From NCBI RefSeq assembly GCF_030409875.1, contig NZ_JAUFQR010000001.1, positions 3,906,001 through 3,970,000 of the forward strand: DNA of 64,000 bases, written 5' to 3'. The notes under the pieces were generated by a model that was not told the DNA's origin, did not search any database, and saw only the letters and a list, made by a program, of their open reading frames with translations. The stretch is from Chryseobacterium tructae. Lineage in GTDB: Bacteria > Bacteroidota > Bacteroidia > Flavobacteriales > Weeksellaceae. A program made the translations under genes and the position numbers. This document shows positions 1 to 9,416 of the stretch, in pieces; positions within the stretch are counted from its first letter, which is position 1, and each line of letters begins with the position of its first letter.

Positions 1-104
1 TAGAGAAGTATAGAATACCTTTGGTACGATTTTCCACTACAGGAAGTGGTGAGAAAGAGAGGTTGATTAGCAAACTAAATGAAATAGCGAAGAATAATTC
101 CTGA
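1..104 (+). CDS. C-terminal end of a DUF2726-like protein (partial)
   Basis: An open frame enters from the left edge and stops at TGA 102-104, giving about 34 residues that include a run reading IPLVRFSTTGSGEKER. DUF2726 proteins end in a similar way (an 'xIPLxR' strand followed by a short helix), so this is probably the tail of one. Too little is present to assign a function. It reads in the same direction as the DUF4236 gene that starts about 80 bp downstream. Confidence 0.4.
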   Translation, partial: EKYRIPLVRFSTTGSGEKERLISKLNEIAKNNS

Positions 105-182
105 TGAGATTACGGTTTTCCGTAAACTTTTCTGTCTGTAGTAGTTTAGATTTGTGACTACAATCATCTTAAAAACTATATC

Positions 183-1304
183 ATGGCTTGGTCATACAGA
201 AAGAGAATCAAAATAATTCCCGGTGTACATTTGAATTTCAGCAAAAGAGGAATTTCTACGAGTATTGGGGTTAAAGGTATGAGTGTAAATTTGAGTTCGT
301 CAGGCACGAGACTTAATACCAATTTTTCAGGTTTTTCAAATTCATACAGGCTTTCTGGTTCATCATCACCAAGGACTCCTTCGCAATCTTATCCTGATCC
401 ACAACCTTTTTACACTGAGTTATCAGATAACATTTTTAGTGCCGATATTCATGAGATCACATCTCAAAATATGGCAGGTATCAAAGAATCTATCTTAATG
501 GCTCAACAGCAAAAAGCGGAATTGAAGACGGATCTGAAGAAAATAAAAAAAGCGTTAACCTTTACCAAGACCAAGAAAGTTGCAAGTTATATCTTTATAT
601 ATGGGTTGGTAAACAAAAATATTGTACAACAGATAAATGAGGATATTAATGCACAAAAAGAAGCTCTTAAAGAAACCAAGATTGTAATTGATAACTCGGC
701 TGTTAATATCGATATACAGTTCGATGATCCCTCTAAGAGAAAGTATGAACAATTACAGCATTCTTTTAAAAATCTAACCACAGCGCATAAAATATGGGAT
801 ATTACCGGAGCACATTTTCAGGATCGTGTGGCTGCCCGGTCTAGCGCCAGCACGTTGGTCAACAGAAAAGATGCAAGAATTGGTTTTAAATCACTTCCCA
901 TCATCACATCAAACTATGAAGCCATATATTTTCAAAATGTAAACGGAGCGGATTTATATTTTTATCCAACATTTATACTGATGTATAAAAATGATCACAA
1001 CTTTGCAATTATTGGGTTTGATGAACTTAATGTTACATTTTCTTCTGTAAGTTTTACCGAAACCAGCAGTGTTCCTCGTGATTCAAAAGTTATTAGAAAA
1101 ACATGGGCGAAAGTCAATAAAAACGGAACTCCTGACAAAAGATTCAAGAGCAATTATCAGATACCTGTTGTTCAATACGCAAGGCTGAGGTTTTCTTCCA
1201 GTAATGGTGTTAATGAGGAATATCAAATAAGTAATTTTGAATTCGCCCAAGAGTTTGCAAATTCATTTAAAGAGTATAAAAGTTTGTGTAAGGAATTAAC
1301 TTAA
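183..1304 (+). CDS. DUF4236 domain-containing protein
   Basis: 373 aa. The first 60 residues (starting MAWSYRKRIKIIPGVHLN, then an SKRGISTSIGVKG core and a G-T-R-L-N stretch) match the DUF4236 N-terminal domain, a short beta-rich module with no known activity. A helical, lysine-rich segment follows at roughly residues 95-165. A mixed alpha/beta C-terminal half (about 200-370) has no motif I recognise. There is no signal peptide, so the protein is probably cytoplasmic. The ATG at 183 is chosen because the DUF4236 signature starts exactly there. It lies next to the mobile-element remnant but faces it convergently (topB ends at 1351 on the other strand), so it is probably not part of that operon. 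Confidence 0.75.
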   Translation: MAWSYRKRIKIIPGVHLNFSKRGISTSIGVKGMSVNLSSSGTRLNTNFSGFSNSYRLSGSSSPRTPSQSYPDPQPFYTELSDNIFSADIHEITSQNMAGIKESILMAQQQKAELKTDLKKIKKALTFTKTKKVASYIFIYGLVNKNIVQQINEDINAQKEALKETKIVIDNSAVNIDIQFDDPSKRKYEQLQHSFKNLTTAHKIWDITGAHFQDRVAARSSASTLVNRKDARIGFKSLPIITSNYEAIYFQNVNGADLYFYPTFILMYKNDHNFAIIGFDELNVTFSSVSFTETSSVPRDSKVIRKTWAKVNKNGTPDKRFKSNYQIPVVQYARLRFSSSNGVNEEYQISNFEFAQEFANSFKEYKSLCKELT

Positions 1305-1350
1305 AGTTGATCTCAGAAAATAATACGTTTAGAAAACAATCTTTAAGTGT

Positions 1351-3428
1351 CTAGCAAAATTTAAAAATCAAATTTACTTTATCATCTAAAGTTAAATAAG
1401 CATCAAATTTTTTACCGTTTTTGCTTTTCATGTTTTTGATTAAGGATGTTTTGTTATGAGTTAATAGTAAAGTAAGATCTTTAATACTGAGTTGTACTCC
1501 GCATATAATTCTGAAGAGAATCCAACTGCATTGTTCATCTGGGCATTTATGATTTTGTCTTTGATAATAAGAGTATGTTGTTGGCATTTGGGGCATTTTA
1601 ATTGTAGGATATTTTCTTGGGGAATATGGAGTGATAAAAGTTCGCTGGTAATTTCTGCTGTGTAGGCTTGGATGTCGTTCATGAATTGGGTTTTATTGAG
1701 TTCACCTTTTTCAATTCTATCCATTGCTATTTCCCATTCTGCGGTCATTTGGACATTGCCTATTTTTTTGTCTTTGACAAGGTTGTAAACCTTTAAACCT
1801 TTATCTGTAGGATGCAGCGTTTTGCTTTTCCTGATGATATAGTTTCTGCTGAGCAGGGTTTCGATAATGGAGGCTCTGGTAGCTGGAGTTCCGATGCCGA
1901 TATTGGAGAGTGCTATCTGTTCTTCTTTGTTTTCAATAGATCTACCAGCATTTTCCATCGCTGATAAAAGGTCAGCTTCTGTGAAAAGTTTGGGAGGCTG
2001 GGTTGTTTTTTCAAGTAAGTCGGTTTTTGAGATCTTCAATTCATCTCCTATTTTGAATTCCGGAAGTTCAGTAAGGACTTCATTTTTATTATTGGAATTT
2101 TCATTGTCAGACAGAATTCCTTTGATGGCTCTCCAGCCTTTGTTGAGTATTTTTGATCCCTTGATCTGGAATTCATAATGATGTACTTTTATCATGATAT
2201 GGCTGACTTGTTTGGTGCAGGCATGGGATAGGGATTCCAATAAGCGGTAAGCAATCATATCATAGATGGTTTTTTCCATAGCGCTAAGTGCGGAAGGTGT
2301 TTTGGTTGTTATGAGTAATCCGTGATGGTCGGTAACTTTTACATCATTGACGATCCGCTTGTTGAAGTTTCCGAATTTTAAAGTAGATATGGCTGGTTTG
2401 AAATGATCGGTTGCATTGAGGATTCTGACCAGCTCAGGAATTTCAGGCCATAAGTCTTCAGGAATATACTTGCTGCCGGTTCTGGGATAGGTAATGAATT
2501 TCTTTTCATATAAGCTTTGGGCAATCTGTAAAACCTCATCGGCAGAAAGGCCAAGCTTTCTGTTGGCTTCTTTCTGTAATTCCGTGAGGTCAAAAAGTAA
2601 AGGAGACTGTTCCTGCACTGTTGTAATGGATATATCTTCTACAACAGCTTTTCCCTCCCGCTCTATAGATTTTTGGATTTGTTCTGCCTGCTTTTTTTCT
2701 TCCCATTGTAATAGTGAAAGGCTGGTGAAATCTGTATATTCTTTTCTATGGCTCAGCTGAATTTGAAAGTACTTTTGCTTGGTGAAGTTTTGATGCTGAA
2801 GAAATCGTTGACAGATTAAAGCAAGGGTCGGTGTCTGCACTCTGCCTAATGAATAAACATCTTGGTTTCCTGCGATGGTTAATGCCTGAGTGGCATTGAT
2901 TCCTACCAGCCAGTCCGCTTCGCTTCTGGCTTTAGCAGCTTGATATAAACCGTCAAAGGTATCGCCTGGTCGAAGATTCTTAAAACCTTCCTGTATTGCC
3001 TTTTCGGTAAGGGAACTGATCCATAGTCTTTCGAAAGGTTTGTTGCATTCTATGTAATGATAGATATAGCGGAAGATCAGCTCTCCTTCCCTTCCTGCAT
3101 CTGTGGCTACAATAATACTGCTGCATTGACTGATGACTTGTTTTATGGTGTTGAGTTGTTTTAAAGCCGAAGGATCAGGCTCATAGCCTTTTGTTTTCTT
3201 AAGTTTTTTGGGAGTGAGAATAAAAGGGTTCGGAAAGATAGGCAAAGAGGCTTTGTTAAAGCCTCTTATACCATAATCCTCCGGCATTCCTAATGCGATC
3301 AGATGTCCTAATGCCCAGGTGACACAATAGCCGTTACCGGATAAATAACCATCTTTCTTTTCATGGGCTCCCAACAATTGTGCGATTTCTCTTGCTACAC
3401 TCGGTTTTTCTGCGATGATTGCTTTCAT
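1351..3428 (-). CDS. topB: DNA topoisomerase III (type IA), frameshifted near the 3' end
   Basis: Type IA topoisomerase of the kind carried on Bacteroidota conjugative elements; it relaxes and decatenates DNA by cutting one strand. The N-terminal Toprim domain is visible (MKAIIAEKPSVAREIA, then TDAGREGELIF at about residue 120), as is the active-site tyrosine motif YPRTGS (about residue 313). The main frame ends in an unrelated tail just after the first zinc-ribbon CPKC. The expected second zinc ribbon (CPDEQC, then a segment ending KSKNGKKFDAYL) is in another frame and ends at 1351. Adding one A to the run at 1546-1548 rejoins them into about 692 aa, the family's usual size. Start ATG 3428 lies 20 bp after the DUF3945 stop, so the two are probably one operon. 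The frameshift is probably a sequencing error. Confidence 0.9.
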
Positions 3429-3448
3429 ATTATGGATTTAGATGATTA

Positions 3449-4911
3449 TTATAGTTTTTGTCTTCTTGGTTTTCTAACCTTTTTTTGCTGATCTTCCTGC
3501 TGTTTATTAACAGGCTGCTGCTGTTTTGATTCTAAAGGCTCCTTTACATTTTTAGTAGCTTCATTGGTCTTACCCTGGGTGTTAACCGCAGTTTGGGTTT
3601 TATGATCTTCTGTAGGTTTTGCCTCCTCTTTAAGTTTATTAGGATGAGTGAATGAAAAGTCGGTTTTGGAAGTTTCTTTGTTGAAGGTAATATAACCTTG
3701 ATAGGCTTTGCCCTTAGCATCGGTAAGGTCGTCAACATAACGGTTTGCCCGGCTTTGAACTTTTCATACTGTGAATCGTCCAGTTCTTTTCCTCGGAATA
3801 CTTTGGGTGCTTCCTGATCCGTAGGTTGAGTTTGCTGTTGGTTATGATTGTGCTGTTGACTTTGTTGTTGATTCTGATTATTGTTGAACAAAAATTCCAC
3901 ATACCGCTTATCCGCATTGAACTGTACGGTGGCATTGAAAAGTTCACCTTTTTTAGAGGTCATGCCTTCAAGATATAATGAACCTCCTTCCAGTAGTGTT
4001 TGTTTCTGATGTTCATCAAGCCTAATTCCTTTGATTTCATCAGGAATTTTCATGTATTCTGCCCGATAGGCAACCAATTCATTGGTTAAACGGTCACGGC
4101 TGATCACTGATGGAATGATTTCATCTGTTTTAGGATTGACCAAATCTACTACCCTGCCCATATTCCCGGTTTCTCTAAGGTTTCTTTTGTCTTCATCACT
4201 GAATTGATGACCTAAGAATTTATTATTGAGACTGGGCTCTTTTCGGATTCCATGCAGATGAACGGCAACCTGTCCTGTATCTCCTGTTTGAAGAGATAAC
4301 CGGACATCCATCTTACTAACCGCCGTTCCCAGATTAATAGTAATCGGAATTAGTGTGTTGGTTTTAAAACCTCTGAGTAATGAATCCATCGCATTCATTT
4401 TTTCAAGCTTCTCCTGATTAAGTCCGAATTTTTCCATCGTTTTCCAGTCGATCTGTTCAGGCTGAAAACGGTACTCCTGATTGTCTGTGTTGTTGTCCAT
4501 TGTATTTTGATTTTTTGGATTGTTATTGTGTTGAGGTAAAACTTCGTAGCCTTTCAGCTTTTCTTTTTCTTCAGGAGATGCCTGATCAACATATTTTTGA
4601 AGATCGTTAGCGGTATTAACAGCATCGTATTCCGAAACTTTGAAAAAGTTGAAATGCGTGGGATTTTTAAGTTGCCGATAAAAATTAGAAAAGAAGTTGG
4701 AGAATAGATCGCCGTGCTTATCAACTCTGATCAGCGGCTCATTATCCTTTTTTTCTTGTGGAGGAACCTTTTGCAGGTTCCCATCTTGATCAATTCCTTT
4801 GACCATTTCAACCTGATTGGTGTGAATGTTCAGTACAAGGAGTGTGTCTGTTGCCGGTTTGAGTTCATTGGGTTCCTGAGGGTTTATCAATTCCTTTCCA
4901 TTGTATTTCAT
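3449..4911 (-). CDS. DUF3945 domain-containing protein, frameshifted
   Basis: Conserved protein of CTnDOT-like integrative conjugative elements, usually next to topB; its biochemical role is unknown. DUF3945 features include the central WKTMEKFGLNQEKLEKM segment, the repeated 'GxxLDExQKxxLxxG' type motif (RLDEHQKQTLLEGGSLYLEG, and GKELDDSQYEKFKAG), and a Gln-rich linker near residues 345-370. After KAGQT the main frame drifts into nonsense and stops at 3544. The other frame reads YVDDLTDAKGKAYQGYIT and runs on to a Lys/Arg-rich tail ending QKKVRKPRRQKL at TAA 3449. One missing T near 3738-3741 explains this; the restored protein is about 487 aa. Followed at once by topB. Confidence 0.85.
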
Positions 4912-4998
4912 TTAATGGAACCAAGGTATAGGTCAATTAAGAAAATCCTAAAGATTGGAATGGTGATGAATGGTTTGGCTGTGGATGTCTTGTTACGA

Positions 4999-5280
4999 TC
5001 AAGAGTTTAAACATTCTCTGATCAATTGATGGACATCCGAAAGTTTATAGTATAACTTTCCGCTGATAGTATAGTAAGACAGCTTTTTATCAGTCCGGTA
5101 TCGCTGTAATGATCGGGAACTTATTTTTAAAAGCTGTAAAACATCCTGGTTATCCAGAAGCTGTTCGCCGTCTATTTCTATAAATCTGGACTGATTCTTA
5201 AGCATCTGTTCTTTTAGAATATCAAATCTTTCCATGATTCTCTCCATCCAGGTTATAAACTCTGTTCTCTCGATATTCAT
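4999..5280 (-). CDS. Helix-turn-helix (excisionase-like) protein of the conjugative element
   Basis: About 93 aa from the ATG at 5280. I prefer this to an upstream ATG at 5322 because homologues begin MNIERTEFxxWMERIMERFD. The C-terminal half has the HTH_17/MerR-like signature LLDNQDVLQLLKISSRSLQRYRTDKKLSYYxxSGKLYYKxSDV, used by small DNA-binding proteins and excisionase-like regulators of Bacteroidota conjugative transposons. It lies upstream of, and co-oriented with, DUF3945 and topB (88 bp gap), a common gene order in these elements. It probably regulates or assists recombination, but no integrase or att site is visible here. Confidence 0.75.
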   Translation of the reverse strand: MNIERTEFITWMERIMERFDILKEQMLKNQSRFIEIDGEQLLDNQDVLQLLKISSRSLQRYRTDKKLSYYTISGKLYYKLSDVHQLIRECLNS

Positions 5281-5758
5281 AATGGTGATTTTTATGATTG
5301 TTGGTGATGTAAAATTGGACAACAGAAATCATATAAAATCACTACTTTTTCGTAGTAACGAAATTTTTTCATAATTTTTAGCAAAGTTTGAGTTTACATT
5401 TTGATATATTTTCACTCACCCTTCCTTAGATCCGTTAAGTATTAATTTCTTGTATAAATAGTTCAGATATTGAAAATTGGTTGTTCTGCAAGTTCTTATA
5501 TTGGATAGTAACTTAAAAGCAATAATTAAAAAGTGGTTATACATCTGACACACAAAAATTAGCCGATTTTTATAATATTTAAACTTGGAATGATTGTAAA
5601 AAAAGGAGTGGTAAAGAAAGAACCTTAATCAAAAGATTATACGTAATTTTAAGCCAATACTTATGGGTAAAATTAACATGATCTTCCTTTTTTTCTGGCA
5701 TTAAAGTTTTATCAATTGGTATTATAAAACGATCCAATGAAAACTTCTAAAATTAAAT
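5281..5758. other. Intergenic region between divergent genes
   Basis: About 480 bp of AT-rich DNA separating the HTH gene (minus strand) from the GIY-YIG-like gene (plus strand), so it should hold two divergent promoters. A small stem (ACTAC 5341-5345 with GTAGT 5352-5356) lies upstream of the HTH gene and could be an operator or hairpin. I see no coding sequence or RNA gene. It is also the likely right boundary of the conjugative-element remnant, but no direct repeat marks it. Confidence 0.3.
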
Positions 5759-6718
5759 ATGCATACAGGAATCTTATACAACGATATCGAATTGGGATAT
5801 TCTCCAATTAGTTCTTATCATCTAGGGTTATTAACACGGAACAAAAATTTCTATAAGAATGTTATAGATAGTCATTTATATATTATTGCACAAAGAAAAG
5901 AAATCACTTTTCATAAATTATCTTACTCAAAGAAAAGTATAAAATTTGAAATCCATCAAGAACATAATAATAAGATTATCAACTGTGAGCTTCCGTTAGA
6001 CCAAGATGGTTTTAGACTAGATTTAAAAAAAGATATACAGTTTCGAATACATGACAGAAGAAACACTTTAGAAAAAAAAATAGAATATCCTTTTGATGGA
6101 ATGCAGGCATTTTCTATCCTAAGGACGAATCCTTTAACCCAAAACAGTGAATTAGTAGTTTGGGTTTCACCTGATAAACTTTTTTATCATCATTGGAAAG
6201 GGGATCTTATCGCTAAATTTTCCGATGACTATCTTGATATGTTGAATTTCAAAATACATTATGTAGGCAAATCCACTGAACAAAATATTTGCAAAAGATT
6301 GTCAAATCATTCAACTTTTCAGGAAATATTAATCAATGAAACTCCTCTTAGTTATGGTAATATTCCATCAAATGAGATTATGGTTCTTCTTATGAGGATA
6401 TGTGATAATAATAGTATTGTTAGCTGGGGTAAAGAAGCCACGCCGGAAGAAATGGCTGACTTTATCCTAAATTATCAACTTCCTAGTGATAAAACGGTTT
6501 CATTAGATGCTGAAAAAGCTTTAATAAAACATCTACAACCTCAGTACAATAAGATTCTTTATCACTCCTTTCCTCAAAACAATGATCTTGTTAATATGGA
6601 TTATCATTCTGTAATCTTATATGCTTTCCGTGATCCCATTTCTTTATTGTACAATCAAGGAGTTATGAAAGGTGGAAAATTTGGAGAAGAGCGAGACTAT
6701 ATTGCTGTAGAACGATGA
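5759..6718 (+). CDS. GIY-YIG-like domain protein of unknown function
   Basis: 319 aa, not a family I can name. Residues about 165-192 read IHYVGKSTEQNICKRLSNH, resembling the GIY-YIG nuclease core: the second YIG strand as YVG (168-170), then the conserved basic helix with R180 and H184. Further on, AEKALIKHLQPQYNK (about 251-265) resembles the family's metal-binding glutamate helix (E252) and the trailing P-x-x-N. The first GIY strand is not obvious, and about 60 residues between the halves are an insertion. The N-terminal 160 residues are beta-rich and unassigned. The pairing with the downstream nuclease-like gene suggests restriction or defence, but that is inference. Confidence 0.5.
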   Translation: MHTGILYNDIELGYSPISSYHLGLLTRNKNFYKNVIDSHLYIIAQRKEITFHKLSYSKKSIKFEIHQEHNNKIINCELPLDQDGFRLDLKKDIQFRIHDRRNTLEKKIEYPFDGMQAFSILRTNPLTQNSELVVWVSPDKLFYHHWKGDLIAKFSDDYLDMLNFKIHYVGKSTEQNICKRLSNHSTFQEILINETPLSYGNIPSNEIMVLLMRICDNNSIVSWGKEATPEEMADFILNYQLPSDKTVSLDAEKALIKHLQPQYNKILYHSFPQNNDLVNMDYHSVILYAFRDPISLLYNQGVMKGGKFGEERDYIAVER

Positions 6719-6771
6719 ACTAAAAATTAAATCCTACTTTTATAAATAAAAAAAATACTAATCAACCAATA

Positions 6772-6787
6772 CACTACTTCTGTAGTG
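6772..6787 (+). promoter_or_regulatory. Short inverted repeat between the GIY-YIG-like and Mrr-like genes
   Basis: CACTAC (6772-6777), loop TTCT, GTAGTG (6782-6787), ending 20 bp before the ATG at 6808. Either a weak hairpin in the intercistronic mRNA or a dyad operator for the second gene. A related ACTAC/GTAGT dyad occurs at 5341-5356. No T tract follows, so a terminator is unlikely. Confidence 0.35.
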
Positions 6788-6807
6788 GTTCAAAATTTAA
6801 TTAAAAT

Positions 6808-7781
6808 ATGAAATTTCAAATCCCACCCGTTGAAAATGCTACAGACTTTGAAGATTTGATATGTGATTTATTCAATGTACAAAACAATACAGATACTTTT
6901 AAAAAATTTGGTAAACAAGGTCATAATCAAAAAGGTATTGATATTTTTTCTGTTGAACATGATATTGCTATCCAATGTAAAAAGAAAGACTTGTCAAGAA
7001 AACATTCTCTTTTGAAAAAGGAACTATTTGATGATATCGAAAAGGATGTAAAAAAAATAATGATCAGTGATCTCAAGATCAAATTTAATAAGCTTTTCAT
7101 TGTGACTACTTTCGAAAATCATCCTGATTTTGATGAATTATGTGAAGATATAAAGCAAGAGTACAACTGTCATTTCGAAATCATATTTTGGGGCTGGAAC
7201 ACCATTCAGGATTTTATATTAAAGCATGAGACCATACTGCATCAATATTATCCTAAGTTTATAATCAAAATCGACCATGAGGAGCAGGATTTTTTACGAA
7301 ATCAGGATCTTAAGAAACAAATAAAAAATGATTTCAAAGATTGGCTAAGCTATTCCATGGATAAAAGGAAAAGAAAACCAAAAATGTTAATCAGAAAGTT
7401 CAATGATAAAGGATATCCTTCATCTAATAATCCTAATGAGTTTGGAAATTACGATTGGTATAATGCAGGCATATACCAAGAATATCATAAAGGATTAGAA
7501 TTTATTGATCAAATACTTGAGATTGTTAGCCTTCCCAACGGTAAATGGAGATTTGCAGAACAGGGTGAAATATTGGATGATAAATATAAAGTCTATAAAT
7601 CGGAAGAATTAATTATTCTGATATTGTCAGCTATGATATTGACGGTAATAACATTGATCGGCAGCCACATATTTTTTGTAAATTTTTATATGAGGGCACT
7701 CCTTATGAAGAAATATACTATGTTGATGTTGATAAAATTTATAACAGATTTGAAGAACAGGATCAGGAAAAGGGAAATTGA
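6808..7781 (+). CDS. Mrr-like PD-(D/E)XK restriction endonuclease family protein, frameshifted
   Basis: The N-terminal 60 residues carry an Mrr-type nuclease core: FEDLICDLF (E15 helix), then GKQGHNQKGIDIF with D45, then IAIQCKKK with Q56 and K58, the D...QxK metal-binding signature. Residues about 95-170 continue the alpha/beta fold; the rest is an unassigned C-terminal domain. The uncorrected frame ends in a hydrophobic stretch that looks spurious. Restoring one base near 7615 gives an acidic tail (SYDIDGNNIDRQPHIFCKF...) ending at TGA 7779-7781, about 324 aa in all. It follows the GIY-YIG-like gene by 89 bp on the same strand, so they may be co-transcribed. Probably cleaves modified or foreign DNA; specificity unknown. 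Confidence 0.6.
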
Positions 7782-7842
7782 GTTAACATTAACTTAACTT
7801 GCTTATAAGCCTATAAATTCACATCTTTACATTCATCATTAA

Positions 7843-8451
7843 TTATCCTGCTTTTATCAGACGAAAAGTCAGATTAATGCGTTCTTTCATTCGTATATTT
7901 GATTTCGCAATGCGATGCTCCCAGTTTTCTTGAAGATCTCCTTTCATAATGAGTAGTGATGCGTGAGGCAGTGGCAGACTATATTTACTCTGATGATGGT
8001 CTTTCTTTCTGAAATCAAAGTTTCTGGTTTGTCCAAGGCTGATGGATGCAATGACAGGTCGTTTTCCATATCGGCTTTCCTTATCCCGATGCCAGGCAAC
8101 GGAGTCATTATGATCACGGTATAGATTTAACAGAACCCCATTGAATTGGCAGCCAAATTCCTTTTCAATTCTTTGTTTTAATGAAAACAATTCAGGAGTC
8201 CATGGATTGGTTGGCTTTTTATCTGCTTCAGAATCATTATATTTTGAATCCCCATACCAAGCGGTCAATCTTGGAGTAAGCACCATCTTATCATACATTT
8301 TTTGAGTACGCTGTTCCCAGGGAGCAGTTTCCAACAATTTGTTTTTAAGCAGATCGGCTTCTTCCCTACTCAGAAAACTCTCTCTGTATTCCAAAAGGTC
8401 TTTTGGAAACTCATACAACTCTTCTGCATCAAATAAACTAAGCTGACTCAT
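7843..8451 (-). CDS. alkB: AlkB-like alpha-ketoglutarate-dependent dioxygenase
   Basis: 202 aa. Fe(II)/2-oxoglutarate oxygenase of the AlkB family, which repairs alkylated bases by oxidative demethylation. The facial triad is visible: HRD in VAWHRDKESRYG (about residues 116-118) and the distal histidine in NWEHRI (about 180). The 2-oxoglutarate-binding arginines are in RINLTFRLI near the end. NLYRDHNDSVAWHRD and SISLGQTRNFDFR are classic AlkB segments. It lies beside the S24 repressor/dinB/dnaE2 cassette, in keeping with a DNA-damage module. Two hairpins upstream (8484-8552) are terminators for the opposite strand, not for this gene. Confidence 0.9.
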   Translation of the reverse strand: MSQLSLFDAEELYEFPKDLLEYRESFLSREEADLLKNKLLETAPWEQRTQKMYDKMVLTPRLTAWYGDSKYNDSEADKKPTNPWTPELFSLKQRIEKEFGCQFNGVLLNLYRDHNDSVAWHRDKESRYGKRPVIASISLGQTRNFDFRKKDHHQSKYSLPLPHASLLIMKGDLQENWEHRIAKSNIRMKERINLTFRLIKAG

Positions 8452-8483
8452 TGTAATTTTTCTTTAAATCATTTAACTTTGTC

Positions 8484-8513
8484 TTATTCCGTTTCTACGG
8501 AATAATTTTTTTT
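8484..8513 (+). terminator. Rho-independent terminator reading rightward
   Basis: TTATTCCG (8484-8491) pairs with CGGAATAA (8498-8505), followed by eight T on the plus strand. The T tract exists only in the plus direction, yet both flanking genes (alkB and the S24 repressor) are on the minus strand. It would therefore stop a transcript running antisense through alkB. Confidence 0.7.
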
Positions 8514-8529
8514 CATCATTTGTGTTTTT

Positions 8530-8552
8530 ACTTCCCTTCGGGGAAGTTTTTT
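8530..8552 (+). terminator. Second rightward terminator with UUCG tetraloop
   Basis: ACTTCCC (8530-8536), loop TTCG, GGGAAGT (8541-8547), then a T run. A textbook stem-tetraloop terminator in the plus direction, 25 bp after the first one. No plus-strand gene immediately precedes it. Confidence 0.75.
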
Positions 8553-8578
8553 AATTATGCCATGTACTCAAAATAAAT

Positions 8579-9355
8579 TCAATTCTTATCTCCCATTTTT
8601 TCTTTGATCTGTCTGATATCAGTTTTAATTTCTGTGATAAAATTTTGAATATGGTGTTCTGCAAATTCATCAGGCTCATATTCTTTGGTATTAATACTAC
8701 AGGCAAATTCCCAGATCTCTTTAATTTCAGGCAATGGAATTTTATAAGGCTCATAAAATTGATTGTCAGCCTTCACCCATATACCATCTGCTTCATGAAA
8801 CTGAAACCTTTTGTAACTGATACCATCATTGGTGGTAATGAAAACATACGTTCTGTCCGTTTTCAAATCCGAAAGATTTTCTACATATTTTCCTACGATA
8901 TAGGTTCCGTTCTTATAGGGGGGCATTGAATCTCCATCAGCTGGAAATGCCCTGAACTTACCACCTTTTAAAAAAGGTAATGATATGGTCTCCAGACTTT
9001 CTATGTATTCCGGATCTCCATAGCCATTCAAGTAGCCCATAGAAGCTTTTTGGGGGATAATCTCAATCTGATTGTTTCCATCTAGATCAACCTTTATAGG
9101 CAGAACAATCCTATTCTCAGGAAGCTCCATGAGTTCCTCGATAGAAAATTTTCTGACATCTACAGTCAACAATAAGTCGATGCTTATGTTATAGAATTTT
9201 GAAATTCTAAGCAATATTTCAATAGGAGGTTCTGTTCTGCCATATTCATAGGCGACATATCTGGATCGGGTAAGAATTAATAGATCTGCCAGTTCTTGCT
9301 GAGTCATATTTTTCTTTCCTCTCAAAAACACGATGTTATCAGAGAATTTTGACAT
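8579..9355 (-). CDS. HTH-S24 (LexA/UmuD/CI-like) self-cleaving repressor
   Basis: About 258 aa. N-terminal XRE-type HTH (MTQQELADLLILTRSRYVAYEYGRTEPP, residues about 17-45) followed by an S24 peptidase domain with the serine in FPADGDSMPP and a candidate catalytic lysine in ISYKRF. CI/LexA-type repressors cut themselves on RecA filaments, so DNA damage would lift repression. Start ATG 9355 is preferred to 9376 because the upstream one overlaps a candidate -7 element (TATTTTTG on the minus strand, 9374-9381). It is divergent from dinB across 61 bp that contain a dyad, so it probably represses dinB-dnaE2 and itself. Confidence 0.85.
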   Translation of the reverse strand: MSKFSDNIVFLRGKKNMTQQELADLLILTRSRYVAYEYGRTEPPIEILLRISKFYNISIDLLLTVDVRKFSIEELMELPENRIVLPIKVDLDGNNQIEIIPQKASMGYLNGYGDPEYIESLETISLPFLKGGKFRAFPADGDSMPPYKNGTYIVGKYVENLSDLKTDRTYVFITTNDGISYKRFQFHEADGIWVKADNQFYEPYKIPLPEIKEIWEFACSINTKEYEPDEFAEHHIQNFITEIKTDIRQIKEKMGDKN

Positions 9356-9373
9356 TGTTACAATTTTAGACAA

Positions 9374-9381
9374 CAAAAATA
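9374..9381 (-). promoter_or_regulatory. -7 promoter element for the S24 repressor gene
   Basis: On the minus strand this reads TATTTTTG, a perfect match to the Bacteroidota -7 consensus TAnnTTTG, ending 18 bp upstream of ATG 9355. It supports the shorter start of the repressor gene. Confidence 0.5.
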
Positions 9382-9399
9382 CAAAATTTGTTTCAAAAC

Positions 9400-9416
9400 G
9401 TGACTAATTTTGTCAC
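9400..9416 (+). promoter_or_regulatory. Candidate operator overlapping the dinB promoter and start
   Basis: GTGAC (9400-9404), 7 bp spacer, GTCAC (9412-9416), directly abutting the dinB ATG at 9417. Inside the dyad lies TAATTTTG (9405-9412), matching the -7 consensus TAnnTTTG. A repressor bound here would cover the -7 element. The position also implies a very short or absent 5' leader on the dinB mRNA. The likely ligand is the divergent S24 repressor (inference). Confidence 0.5.
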
